A DNA stretch of 43,124 bases from Branchiostoma floridae (Eukaryota > Chordata > Leptocardii > Amphioxiformes > Branchiostomatidae): positions 5,666,692 to 5,709,815 of the forward strand of contig NC_049985.1 of assembly GCF_000003815.2 (NCBI RefSeq), given 5' to 3'. A program made the position numbers and the translations under genes. Below, piece after piece: positions 43,001 through 43,124 of this stretch (the first letter of the stretch is position 1; each line of letters begins with the position of its first letter). The notes below the pieces were generated by a model. That model ran no database searches. It had not been told where the DNA came from and saw only the letters and a list, made by a program, of their open reading frames with translations.

Positions 43001-43124
43001 ACACGGCATAACACAGAAGCCCTATCCACCTTGTCTGGCGCCACAATGTACAGTTCAGGGATGAGGGGCAGGCCATCTTCACCCTTCACCATCACCTCTG
43101 CCAGCTTCTCCTTGTACTCTAACA
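856..43124 (-). CDS. PHKA: Phosphorylase b kinase regulatory subunit alpha (PHKA), C-terminal two thirds, multi-exon, 5'-partial
   Basis: Regulatory alpha subunit of the (alpha-beta-gamma-delta)4 phosphorylase kinase, which couples calcium and PKA signals to glycogen phosphorylase activation. It is membrane-anchored by prenylation in vertebrates. Twenty exons chain with matching intron phases and follow vertebrate PHKA1/PHKA2 colinearly: end of the GH15-like domain ([51 protein letters not shown]), linker, then C-terminal domain ([76 protein letters not shown]) and a CaaX box (CTIA). About 765 residues are visible; the 5' part is off the right edge. The span includes introns; exons are listed separately. 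PHKB is a less likely alternative because the match is closest to PHKA. One conserved linker exon was not found. A second gene is nested antisense in the 10549-20797 intron. Confidence 0.93.
1160..1490. repeat. Probable inverted-repeat element rich in GGATTAATCC-type motifs
   Basis: The left side (TTTATACCAGGATTCC, CAATCTCAGGATT) and the right side read backwards (TTTGTACCAAGATGC, CAGGATTCATCCAGG) are loosely palindromic. Many GGATTAATCC/GGATTCAATC words recur. The boundaries are not certain. Nothing coding is seen. Confidence 0.4.
1693..1888 (-). CDS. PHKA: PHKA window exon 19
   Basis: 196 nt, phase 0 to 1. It encodes [39 protein letters not shown], then [17 protein letters not shown]. Vertebrate PHKA has [38 protein letters not shown]. 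The acceptor is CCACAG| and the donor ATCG|GTGAAC. Its 5' portion is duplicated three times upstream in the intron. Confidence 0.96.
1889..2390. repeat. Tandem partial copies of PHKA exon 19 with its upstream intron
   Basis: Three further copies of the exon 5' half plus acceptor and flanking intron (GAGAGAAGGAATGAGTGAG). The initiating ATG of MTPGEL recurs at 1888, 2031, 2180 and as a remnant at 2335, giving periods of 143, 149 and 155 bp. The copy at 2180 is open and nearly perfect ([20 protein letters not shown]). The copy at 2031 has a 1-nt deletion, and the last is badly eroded. None carries the exon's own donor, so they are pseudo-exons. Confidence 0.9.
2428..2600. mobile_element. Rearranged copy of the 32439 MITE family
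   Basis: AGCAGCTGGATATGATTTTA, ACGTTTCAGACAGCATCCAC and TTTCGTCACTGAAGAGAC match the arm of the 32439 element, and the second half (CTTCAGTGTCACTGATGAAA) is the mirrored arm. The centre is shortened. It lies just outside PHKA exon 18. Confidence 0.65.
2633..2686 (-). CDS. PHKA: PHKA window exon 18
   Basis: 54 nt, phase 0 to 0. It encodes [18 protein letters not shown], matching CHGLSIDGYVLPSSTTRE of PHKA. The acceptor is TCTTACAG| and the donor GAG|GTAAGA. Confidence 0.95.
2906..3819. mobile_element. Non-autonomous mariner-like element, 914 bp
   Basis: Long terminal inverted repeats of about 110 bp (GTGAGTCAGAAAGTAATGCA at both ends, continuing through GTTGAAATTTG-CACAAA). Both ends are flanked by TA (2904-2905, 3820-3821), the Tc1/mariner target. 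The interior (about 690 bp) shows no transposase reading frame. It lies in the PHKA intron between 2686 and 4110. Confidence 0.75.
4110..4274 (-). CDS. PHKA: PHKA window exon 17
   Basis: 165 nt, phase 0 to 0. After [19 protein letters not shown] it encodes [19 protein letters not shown] and [13 protein letters not shown]. The family signature is [32 protein letters not shown]. The donor after TGG (|GTACGC) makes the length match the vertebrate protein exactly. The acceptor is GTTGTAG|. Confidence 0.96.
4351..4583. mobile_element. Hairpin MITE, 233 bp
   Basis: Near-complete palindrome. The ends are TACACAAAATAA and TTATTTTGTGTA, then TTTCGATCAGTCCTCTGATC mirrored as GATCAGAGGACTGATCGAAA, and CTTATGTCACACATCCAGAC mirrored near the centre. 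The right end recurs alone at 41318-41356. Confidence 0.85.
5125..5139 (-). CDS. PHKA: PHKA microexon, 15 nt (MSKDM)
   Basis: Acceptor ACGCTACAG| and strong donor ATG|GTAAGC flank exactly 15 nt, phase 0 to 0, in the right order between exon 15 and the next exon. The peptide is MSKDM. This part of PHKA varies by splicing in vertebrates. It is predicted from splice signals and phase alone. Confidence 0.5.
5229..5597. mobile_element. hAT-like MITE, 369 bp
   Basis: Ends CAGGGGTGCCTATT and AATAGGCACCCCTG are inverted, and the CAGGGG start is typical of hAT elements. No clear 8-bp target duplication can be seen. The interior is AT-rich and non-coding. Confidence 0.6.
5764..5927. mobile_element. 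MITE family 'CACCTTTATCCG', copy A
   Basis: Inverted ends AACGCTA-TTCACCTTTATCC and GGATAAAGGTGAACTAGCGTT, continuing through GTTGGGTAACC/GGTTACCCAAC. 164 bp hairpin. Confidence 0.85.
6650..6738 (-). CDS. PHKA: PHKA window exon 15 (phosphorylatable segment)
   Basis: 89 nt, phase 1 to 0. It encodes [20 protein letters not shown] and MSRLRKQVT. The vertebrate counterpart has ER...TISIHEVG...TKTERSGINRLRSEMKQ. The acceptor is TGCTACAG| and the donor [17 protein letters not shown] is a possible phosphosite in the region known for multisite phosphorylation. Confidence 0.88.
8085..8200. repeat. SINE-like fragment with tRNA-type B-box
   Basis: AAAGTGCCTTTCCCAAGGGG, then GTGACACGGCAGGGTTCTAA, resembles the common deuterostome tRNA-related repeat with an eroded GGTTCGAA B-box. 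It abuts the donor of PHKA exon 14. A shorter relative (AAGTGTCTTTCCCAAG) is at 31106-31121. Confidence 0.4.
8202..8300 (-). CDS. PHKA: PHKA window exon 14
   Basis: 99 nt, phase 1 to 1. It encodes [20 protein letters not shown] and [13 protein letters not shown], matching [32 protein letters not shown] of vertebrate PHKA2. The acceptor is CATGCAG| and the donor GAAG|GTAAGA. Confidence 0.97.
8348..8553. mobile_element. MITE family 'CACCTTTATCCG', copy B
   Basis: Ends GCTAGTTCACCTTTATCC and GATAAAGGTGAACTAGC. It has an internal second palindrome (GTGGTTTCAAATTG / CAGTTTGAAACCAC). It starts 48 bp upstream of the exon 14 acceptor. Confidence 0.8.
9119..9261. mobile_element. Hairpin MITE, 143 bp
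   Basis: Perfect ends TACTCTCCAA and TTGGAGAGTA continue as GCAGAGGTTGGT / ACCAACCTCTG and GGGGAAAAT / ATTTCCC. Non-coding. Confidence 0.75.
10419..10548 (-). CDS. PHKA: PHKA window exon 13
   Basis: 130 nt, phase 0 to 1. It encodes [39 protein letters not shown] and LNCT. This is one of the most conserved PHKA segments ([20 protein letters not shown] in vertebrates). The acceptor is TGTTCAG| and the donor ACAG|GTGGGA. Confidence 0.97.
10549..11562. other. PHKA intron segment upstream of the nested gene
   Basis: AT-rich with runs of ACATGTACATGTA and a (GTGTGCATGTGT) tract at 11018-11038. It contains the 100-N gap. Any promoter of the nested gene should be here, but no TATA box or initiator is convincing. 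Confidence 0.4.
11171..11270. other. Assembly gap, 100 N
   Basis: Exactly 100 N, a conventional placeholder for a gap of unknown size, so distances across it are unreliable. Confidence 0.95.
11563..11671 (+). CDS. NTase-TPR gene exon 1 (predicted first coding exon)
   Basis: The ATG at 11563 (GCAATGG context) opens [20 protein letters not shown] and [16 protein letters not shown], then a good donor CCAG|GTAAGA in phase 1. This phase fits an acceptor at 12190-12191. No homology supports it, so the alternative is initiation at ATG 12206 in exon 2. Confidence 0.55.
11563..19756 (+). CDS. NTase-TPR protein: Pol-beta-type nucleotidyltransferase with TPR array, six exons, nested in a PHKA intron
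   Basis: Six exons with matching phases (11563-11671, 12192-12961, 13082-13173, 13342-13419, 14251-14363, 16188-19756) give about 1576 aa. Order: short N-terminus; helical repeats with [13 protein letters not shown] and [14 protein letters not shown] (about 75-290); Thr/Lys-rich linker; third repeat with [13 protein letters not shown] (about 396-410); nucleotidyltransferase domain with G558-S559 and D570-x-E572 in [20 protein letters not shown]; a GlnD/DUF294-like helical C-region ([10 protein letters not shown]); then fourteen 44-residue TPRs (about 949-1566). The GS...DxE signature is that of active Pol-beta-superfamily transferases. The TPRs are KLC/NPHP3-like and probably bind protein. 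No signal peptide or membrane segment is evident, so a cytosolic protein is inferred. Nucleotide, acceptor and biological role are unknown. The stop falls in a decayed fifteenth repeat. Confidence 0.88.
12192..12961 (+). CDS. NTase-TPR gene exon 2 (N-terminal helical repeats)
   Basis: Two copies of a roughly 95-residue unit, each with LKSLGD-Y-KGK, an AA-Y core, RC-DP, QTL-HRI and YMEK. The donor is ATACAG|GTGAGT in phase 0. The acceptor at 12190-12191 (ATATAG|) keeps frame with exon 1. A stronger pyrimidine tract precedes AG at 12249-12250, but using it would break that frame. ATG 12206 is a fallback start. Confidence 0.85.
13082..13173 (+). CDS. NTase-TPR gene exon 3 (linker)
   Basis: Strong acceptor (TTTTCTCTTTCTGCAG|), 92 nt, phase 0 to 2, donor CCAAG|GTGAGA. 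It encodes a polar linker beginning [20 protein letters not shown]. There is no domain. Phases on both sides support it. Confidence 0.75.
13342..13419 (+). CDS. NTase-TPR gene exon 4 (linker)
   Basis: 78 nt, a multiple of three, phase 2 to 2, so it may be a skippable cassette. The acceptor is GCTGTTTGCAG| and the donor ACAG|GTAAGT. It encodes a Thr/Asp-rich linker ([20 protein letters not shown]). Confidence 0.75.
13444..13502. mobile_element. MITE family 'CACCTTTATCCG', truncated copy D
   Basis: TTGACCTTTATCTGTTGTGT and then TATCTATTGATTTAAAAAAGG match the left part of copy B. No right end is seen. It lies in intron 4 of the NTase-TPR gene. Confidence 0.55.
13598..13805. mobile_element. TA-flanked MITE 'AATGTTCGCGG', copy A
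   Basis: Ends CTGTAAATGCAGAAATGTTC and GAACATTTCTGCATTTACAG are inverted and flanked by TA. The interior repeats TTCGCGGTGGTTTTAA several times. High CpG content against an AT-rich background. Confidence 0.85.
14251..14363 (+). CDS. NTase-TPR gene exon 5
   Basis: Acceptor GGCTTTCTTTCAG|, donor AGAG|GTAAGG, 113 nt, phase 2 to 1. It encodes a helical segment ([20 protein letters not shown]) that starts the third N-terminal repeat, completed in exon 6. Confidence 0.8.
14520..15985. mobile_element. Large palindromic (foldback-like) element in NTase-TPR intron 5
   Basis: Two inverted arms of roughly 420 bp (about 14520-14945 and 15548-15985) around a 600 bp spacer. The inner 130 bp are nearly identical (for example GTATTTGTGATTATCTTTTC and AATTTTAGGAGAAACGGTTT on both sides, two mismatches seen). 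Identity falls outward. The spacer holds TTCGAACCCAGGTTCGGACC and no recognisable gene. Confidence 0.8.
16188..19756 (+). CDS. NTase-TPR gene exon 6 (NTase domain and TPR array, terminal exon)
   Basis: 3,569 nt coding, acceptor CTTACTCCCCAG|, phase 1 start (first full codons [10 protein letters not shown]). It carries the end of the third N-terminal repeat, the nucleotidyltransferase domain (16640 to about 17200) and fourteen TPRs (17870 to about 19710), stop TGA at 19754-19756. Repeat three has four extra residues and repeat ten is three short. A retroposed origin for this single large exon is possible but unproven. Confidence 0.93.
17870..19720 (+). repeat. Coding tandem array: fourteen 132-bp TPR units
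   Basis: The unit consensus is [20 protein letters not shown] followed by [20 protein letters not shown]. The units stay very similar at DNA level (recurrent AACCTGGGGTCAGCCTGG and AAAGCAATCAGCTAC), as expected of gene conversion or recent expansion. A fifteenth unit is recognisable past the stop to about 19840. Confidence 0.92.
19757..19850 (+). pseudogene. Decayed fifteenth TPR unit in the 3' UTR
   Basis: Sequence after the stop still follows the repeat: GGAAAGCATACAGTTACCATG, then GGCACTGCAGATG and CATCCTGACATTGCC. A deletion near 19725-19735 (where AACAACCTGGGGTCAGCC is expected) shifts the frame and creates the TGA. Confidence 0.75.
19815..19820 (+). terminator. AATAAA poly(A) signal candidate of the NTase-TPR gene
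   Basis: AATAAA lies 59 nt after the stop. It sits where intact repeats read CAGAATACAGCACATCC, so it seems to have arisen by mutation inside the decayed repeat. No cleavage-site evidence is available. Confidence 0.4.
20798..20956 (-). CDS. PHKA: PHKA window exon 12
   Basis: 159 nt, phase 0 to 0. It encodes [40 protein letters not shown] and [13 protein letters not shown], almost identical in pattern to [20 protein letters not shown]...LPPEELTKLIYEASG of vertebrate PHKA2. The acceptor is CCTGTAG| and the donor ACAG|GTGAGG. Confidence 0.97.
21958..21966. repeat. Short (CA)n microsatellite
   Basis: ACACACACA runs into ACACATG in the PHKA intron 20957-22385. The rest of this intron is AT-rich with no gene seen. 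Confidence 0.5.
22386..22526 (-). CDS. Duplicated PHKA exon: candidate alternative or decayed exon
   Basis: It starts [17 protein letters not shown], a homologue of the start of the 20956 exon ([17 protein letters not shown]). The acceptor is strong and pyrimidine-rich (CACACCCACACCCCTAG|). The two copies differ mostly at synonymous positions over the first 17 codons. With donor TTTTTG|GTGAAC it is 141 nt, phase 0 to 0, so it could replace the standard exon. An 11-bp direct duplication (TGAACATGGGG twice, 22439-22462) shifts the reading frame in the second half. Before that event the frame would have read [15 protein letters not shown], closer to the family. It is either an alternative exon with a new tail ([11 protein letters not shown], a PKA-like RRHS) or a recently decayed one. 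Confidence 0.45.
23538..23694 (-). CDS. PHKA: PHKA window exon 11
   Basis: 157 nt, phase 2 to 0. It encodes [20 protein letters not shown], then [20 protein letters not shown] and [12 protein letters not shown]. It matches GPDWNTELYEEGGATVRELL...[20 protein letters not shown] of PHKA. The acceptor is TTTCCCAG| and the donor ACAG|GTTAGT. The phase-2 start means an upstream exon ending in two bases of a Lys or similar codon is still missing from the model. Confidence 0.96.
24015..27131 (-). CDS. LINE ORF2: AP endonuclease and reverse transcriptase
   Basis: Endonuclease first: [22 protein letters not shown] and SDHVVL give the catalytic Glu, Asp and His motifs. After the gap comes the reverse transcriptase: IYKKG...[56 protein letters not shown] and the catalytic FADD box ([10 protein letters not shown]), then the C-terminal [16 protein letters not shown] tail typical of CR1-like elements. 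The frame is open to 27131, but the first Met beyond ORF1 is at 26945 ([12 protein letters not shown]), the likelier start. The product would make target-primed cDNA of the element. Confidence 0.93.
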   Translation of the reverse strand: MGLCSQGHIPKTRNQKDKEQKKSQYGSIPLSTRGREIKEDNGKSKCKIGERKEKTKARNTNEMKLDVMYTNIDCITNKKAEFLAIIDETHPDIIVTTETKPKNPRFHMTKTDLHVDGYNLFTNVEEEGVRGIAVHTKNDLNVMEPDTVLLQDSASEVQTIEIKLKNNDKLLLIAVYRSPNSTPENNEKINTLIRNINTLGYSHILIVGDFNHPEIQWSEGAGNTQSNKNEAFKFLEATNDAYLYQHICEATRHQLRQESNILDLLLTNEGDMISDLIMRPPIGKSDHVVLNFKVNCYVNRTQYKNETCQYNKGDYDKMREELSLDWQEIVGKLNVEDCWEVFSGKVAESANRNVPKVSSRKKKRKLSWRDREVNKKMNKKQKLWKKYCXXXXXXXXXXXXXXXXXXXXXXXXXXXXXXXXXXTRSDGPQEKRVKTYEKEKARNIKGNAKIFWKYVNSKSKVRQGIPDLEDGSSVAQSDTEKAELLNKFFVSTFTKEDLQHIPIPTERHYNEEITDIDICFEEVQQRLKNLNPNKAMGPDNVHPRVLKELADTLAVPLQILYVKTVQEGKLPDAWKTANVTPIYKKGCKKSPGNYRPVSLTSVVGKILEGLIRDAIVKHMKVNNLFTPHQHGFLPGRSTTTQMLECLDEWTEWLDRGTPVDAVYLDFRKAFDSVPIKRLLAKIQSYGITGNLLNWIESFLSGRRQRVCVNGEKSEWAEVTSGVPQGSVLGPVLFTIFVNDMPEIVQSKLKLFADDTKLYRSVVQREECNKLQRDLQVLQDWAIKWQLSFHPMKCTVIRLGKGHPDYTYSMLDNETRTLLEFTQQEKDLGITVDKELSFSKHISNICNKANQIAGLIWRTFAYVDKEVFLLLYKSLIRPQLEYGAPAWSPYTWKLALDLERVQKRATKRVPGLRSLPYEERLKALNLPTLVYRRLRGDLINTYKFLHGIYDTSCPFELNTSTRTRGHCLRIKRQASKSNRRSHFFCIRVVSWWNNLPEPVVTSPSVNCFKERLGNHMKKHSVYYIFRALDDPQLPGMSVT
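25866..25965. other. Assembly gap, 100 N, inside LINE ORF2
   Basis: Placeholder gap inside the LINE, between the endonuclease and reverse transcriptase parts. The frame happens to continue across it. Confidence 0.95.
27020..27925 (-). CDS. LINE ORF1 protein (coiled coil plus RRM-like), N-terminus broken by gap
   Basis: After the gap: [19 protein letters not shown] (coiled coil), an acidic stretch, [13 protein letters not shown], then [16 protein letters not shown] and [20 protein letters not shown], the arrangement of L1-type ORF1p RNA-binding domains. It ends PPEEER. It overlaps the open frame of ORF2 by about 110 nt. Likely role: RNA-binding chaperone of the retroposon particle. Confidence 0.8.
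   Translation of the reverse strand: MHEKLNRHSEEXXXXXXXXXXXXXXXXXXXXXXXXXXXXXXXXXXNKDTSPTSTPVILEKLTAIEHKVTTLENKLDIQMQQVEMSKWNDEDNEVGNAAEDEVKCHDHEPWTVVTKRKTKKPNLAVILKEALDEQKKADIEQEARDHNLIIHNIDEAEQDDVRKSQDKTFIEELLNDQLEVQVEVKEIRRLGKKDKHPGKGRPLKVSLSRKEDRAVILSKLSKLKGAEDKFKKISVSPDLCINDREKVRQMVQEAKNRTETEGKGEWAFVVRGTFPKLEIKKIRNKRRASMVQYLSPPEEER
27792..27891. other. Assembly gap, 100 N, inside LINE ORF1
   Basis: Placeholder gap within the N-terminal part of LINE ORF1. The LINE 5' end or flanking intron could be missing here. Confidence 0.95.
28734..28751. promoter_or_regulatory. Composite CCAAT and RFX X-box motif
   Basis: ATTGGTTACCATGGTAAC: an inverted CCAAT core overlapping the perfect 14-bp palindrome GTTACCATGGTAAC, which fits the optimal RFX site GTTRCCATGGYAAC. 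Function in this intron is inference. Confidence 0.4.
28873..28905 (-). CDS. Candidate PHKA 33-nt cassette exon
   Basis: Excellent acceptor (TTTGTATTCTCTTCTCCAG|) and acceptable donor (CTTG|GTAACT) enclose 33 nt, phase 1 to 1, encoding [11 protein letters not shown]. It could be skipped or included without changing frame. It resembles the position of MYLPTKL in the vertebrate linker only loosely. It is predicted from splice signals and phase. Confidence 0.3.
29738..29891 (-). CDS. Candidate PHKA linker exon, weakly supported
   Basis: A GC-rich, CpG-containing island inside AT-rich intron, open in one frame. It reads [19 protein letters not shown] and continues with [13 protein letters not shown]. 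With acceptor GATATAG| and donor CATTG|GTAGCT it is 154 nt and runs phase 1 to 2, which would join exon 10 directly to the 23694 exon. An acceptor 6 nt upstream would also keep the frame. There is no clear family match (a faint echo of SLNLLDSPESP), and the acceptor has a poor pyrimidine tract. Confidence 0.3.
31530..31589 (-). CDS. PHKA: PHKA candidate exon 10 (linker)
   Basis: 60 nt, phase 1 to 1, so in frame with exon 9. It encodes [20 protein letters not shown], resembling VLSAHRKSLNLVDSP of vertebrate PHKA2. The acceptor is strong (TCTGCTGTGCTCTGTAG|) and the donor is GGAG|GTACAG. The similarity is short, so this is a supported but not certain exon. Confidence 0.6.
32042..32221 (-). CDS. 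PHKA: PHKA window exon 9 (linker, basic Ser-rich)
   Basis: 180 nt, phase 1 to 1. It begins [14 protein letters not shown], equivalent to DEVARYLDRLLAHT of PHKA1. It then becomes a strongly basic, serine-rich tract ([20 protein letters not shown] and SRSVF) with RKAS and RRSRS motifs of the PKA-site type. The acceptor is GTCCAG| and the donor CCAG|GTAGGA. Base composition is clearly more GC-rich than the flanks. The tail does not align with the vertebrate linker. Confidence 0.9.
32439..32722. mobile_element. Hairpin MITE next to PHKA exon 8
   Basis: Arms ACTTTGGAAACGGTAAGGC / AACCGTTTCCAGAATC and CAGCATCTTTCATCAGTGAC / GTCACTGACGAAAGATGCC are inverted around a central AT-rich core. The right end (GATGTCTAAACTTCATCAAC) reaches to 20 bp from the donor of exon 8. 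Related fragments lie at 2428-2600 and 30510-30535. Confidence 0.75.
32743..32840 (-). CDS. PHKA: PHKA window exon 8
   Basis: 98 nt, phase 2 to 1. It encodes [20 protein letters not shown] and then [12 protein letters not shown], matching [20 protein letters not shown] of PHKA. The acceptor is TGTGCAG| and the donor GAAG|GTGGGA. The Ser/Glu-rich end opens the variable linker. Confidence 0.94.
33381..33580. repeat. 91-bp tandem repeat carrying X-box and CCAAT motifs
   Basis: About 2.1 copies. GCTGCCATGGTAAC at 33388 and GTTGCCGTGGTAAC at 33479 are 91 bp apart, as are the CCAATCAG words at 33455 and 33546. A third unit begins at 33571 and is lost. Each unit pairs an RFX-type X-box with an NF-Y-type CCAATCAG. 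Confidence 0.65.
33812..34140. mobile_element. Hairpin MITE, 329 bp
   Basis: Ends TTAGCCTGGGCACCATCCT and GGATGGTACCCAGGCTAA with inner GGCTCAATCTTTTTG / CAAAAGATTGAGCC. Non-coding. Confidence 0.75.
34148..34490. mobile_element. Second hairpin MITE adjoining the first
   Basis: The left arm TATCCATCCTACATTCCAGC and CTCTGATCATTGCTTCC mirrors the right arm GGAAAGCGATCAGAGGAG and AGCTAGAATAGGATGGATGC. It contains a CCAATCAG at 34349. Confidence 0.65.
34491..36186. other. PHKA intron, rest
   Basis: AT-rich, non-coding apart from MITE copy C. A segment at 36000-36115 is markedly C/A-rich (CAACCAGGAAAATC, CAAAACGAAAAAGC) with CpGs but carries no splice-framed exon. Confidence 0.5.
35260..35484. 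mobile_element. MITE family 'CACCTTTATCCG', copy C
   Basis: Ends GTTTACCTTTATCC and GGATAAAGGTAAACTAG, with the same internal palindrome as copy B (GGTGGTTTCGAACTG / CAATTTGAAACCATC). Confidence 0.75.
36187..36259 (-). CDS. PHKA: PHKA window exon 7
   Basis: 73 nt, phase 1 to 2. It encodes [19 protein letters not shown] and TTG. It aligns with the vertebrate stretch [20 protein letters not shown]. Phases fit both neighbours exactly. The acceptor is CATCAG| and the donor TTGG|GTAGGC. Confidence 0.88.
36260..38250. other. PHKA intron, 2.0 kb
   Basis: AT-rich with no recognisable gene or clear repeat. A purine-rich stretch (GGGGAGGGGGGAGGACTCG) lies at 37030-37048. Confidence 0.5.
38251..38395 (-). 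CDS. PHKA: PHKA window exon 6
   Basis: 145 nt, phase 0 to 1. It encodes [20 protein letters not shown], then [20 protein letters not shown] and FPVSHNML. This is the end of the GH15-like domain in PHKA ([20 protein letters not shown]). The acceptor is TGTGTAG| and the donor CTAG|GTCAGC. Confidence 0.96.
38467..38667. mobile_element. TA-flanked MITE 'AATGTTCGCGG', copy B (opposite orientation)
   Basis: Same family as 13598-13805 by GCGGTGGTT, CCACCACGAACATTT, AAAACCACCGCGAAAAGTCC and GCATTTTACAGTA, but diverged. Many CpG positions are now TpG or CpA. Confidence 0.75.
38997..40148. mobile_element. Tigger/pogo-like non-autonomous element with cargo, 1152 bp
   Basis: Ends CAGTGGATTCC and, inverted, CAGTGGAATCC, both flanked by TA, plus GGATAATTCGGGTAATCGG-type subterminal sequence typical of Tigger/pogo elements. 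The interior (39270-39960) is CpG-rich with GCGCCATTTTGTTAGG and GCCGCCATTTTGAATG motifs and a 67-codon open frame at 39746-39949. No transposase was recognised. Confidence 0.65.
40212..40321 (-). CDS. PHKA: PHKA window exon 5
   Basis: 110 nt, phase 1 to 0. It encodes [20 protein letters not shown] and then [17 protein letters not shown]. This matches [32 protein letters not shown] in PHKA. The acceptor is CTGCAG| and the donor ACAG|GTGAGC. Confidence 0.96.
40322..41709. other. PHKA intron, 1.4 kb
   Basis: AT-rich. It contains the solo MITE end at 41318. The open frame 40836-41273 has no family resemblance and poor coding composition, so it is not called a gene. Confidence 0.5.
41318..41356. 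repeat. Solo end fragment of the 4351-4583 MITE family
   Basis: GGCTTGTTGGTAAGTGCTTT followed by ATTTTGTGTATGGATA is almost identical to 4549-4588, with no matching inverted partner nearby. Confidence 0.7.
41710..41844 (-). CDS. PHKA: PHKA window exon 4
   Basis: 135 nt, phase 1 to 1. It encodes [20 protein letters not shown] and later [15 protein letters not shown], colinear with VSILAETEEIKAILKDKGID...VQPARILSHIYSSL of PHKA. The acceptor is TTGCAG| and the donor TTAG|GTAATG. Confidence 0.96.
42144..42222 (-). CDS. PHKA: PHKA window exon 3
   Basis: 79 nt, phase 0 to 1. It encodes [17 protein letters not shown] and then QPRPDLVVQ, equivalent to [25 protein letters not shown] in vertebrate PHKA. 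The acceptor is TATATAG| and the donor CAAG|GTAACA. Confidence 0.95.
42460..42567 (-). CDS. PHKA: PHKA window exon 2
   Basis: 108 nt, phase 0 to 0. It encodes 36 residues starting VDAERQNPG and containing [20 protein letters not shown], the hallmark PHKA segment (GKLPHMWGQSLYILG in vertebrates). The acceptor is CATCAG| and the donor GAG|GTAGGG. Confidence 0.95.
43030..43124 (-). CDS. PHKA: PHKA window exon 1 (partial at right edge)
   Basis: This exon is cut by the window end. The frame gives [16 protein letters not shown] followed by [14 protein letters not shown], matching the PHKA segment EYRQKLEEV...LPELYSVPPDK near the end of the GH15-like domain. The donor reads GACAAG|GTGG (GT at 43028-43029), and the exon ends in phase 0. 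Confidence 0.9.

Overview
This is animal nuclear DNA, most likely from a lancelet (Branchiostoma). Genes have many short exons with GT/AG splice sites and large AT-rich introns. The introns are full of palindromic non-autonomous transposons, TACATGTA-type runs and a CR1-like retroposon. One gene, the phosphorylase kinase regulatory subunit alpha (PHKA), follows vertebrate PHKA1/PHKA2 exon after exon. The species is an inference from repeat style and protein divergence; three 100-N gaps show this is a draft assembly.

Layout: almost the whole window is the minus-strand PHKA gene. Its 5' part lies beyond the right edge. The exons run leftwards from 43124 to a stop codon at 856-858. Twenty exons chain with compatible phases; two rest on splice sites and phase more than on similarity, and one conserved segment is missing. 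They encode the end of the GH15-like domain, the linker, the conserved C-terminal region and a C-terminal CaaX box (CTIA). One linker segment that is conserved in vertebrates was not found. It should lie between 23694 and 31530, where a LINE and two assembly gaps sit.

Inside the 10.2 kb PHKA intron between 10548 and 20798, on the opposite strand, is a complete second gene (11563-19756, six exons, about 1576 aa). It joins three N-terminal 'LKSLGD' helical repeats, a Pol-beta-type nucleotidyltransferase domain related to GlnD/DUF294, and an array of fourteen 44-residue TPRs in one large exon. The array decays into a frameshifted fifteenth repeat where the stop codon lies. This nested NTase-TPR gene is the most novel item here. 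Its fifth intron holds a 1.4 kb near-palindrome.

Other structures: an intact-looking LINE in sense orientation in PHKA (23937 to about 27945); a Tigger/pogo-like element with unusual internal cargo (38997-40148); a 914 bp mariner-like element (2906-3819); about ten hairpin MITEs; three tandem partial copies of a PHKA exon; a duplicated candidate alternative exon; and intronic RFX X-box and NF-Y CCAAT motifs. No tRNA, rRNA or CRISPR was seen.

The two genes show no obvious functional link. PHKA regulates glycogen breakdown. The NTase-TPR protein has the architecture of a regulated nucleotide-transfer or innate-sensing protein, but its substrate cannot be read from sequence.
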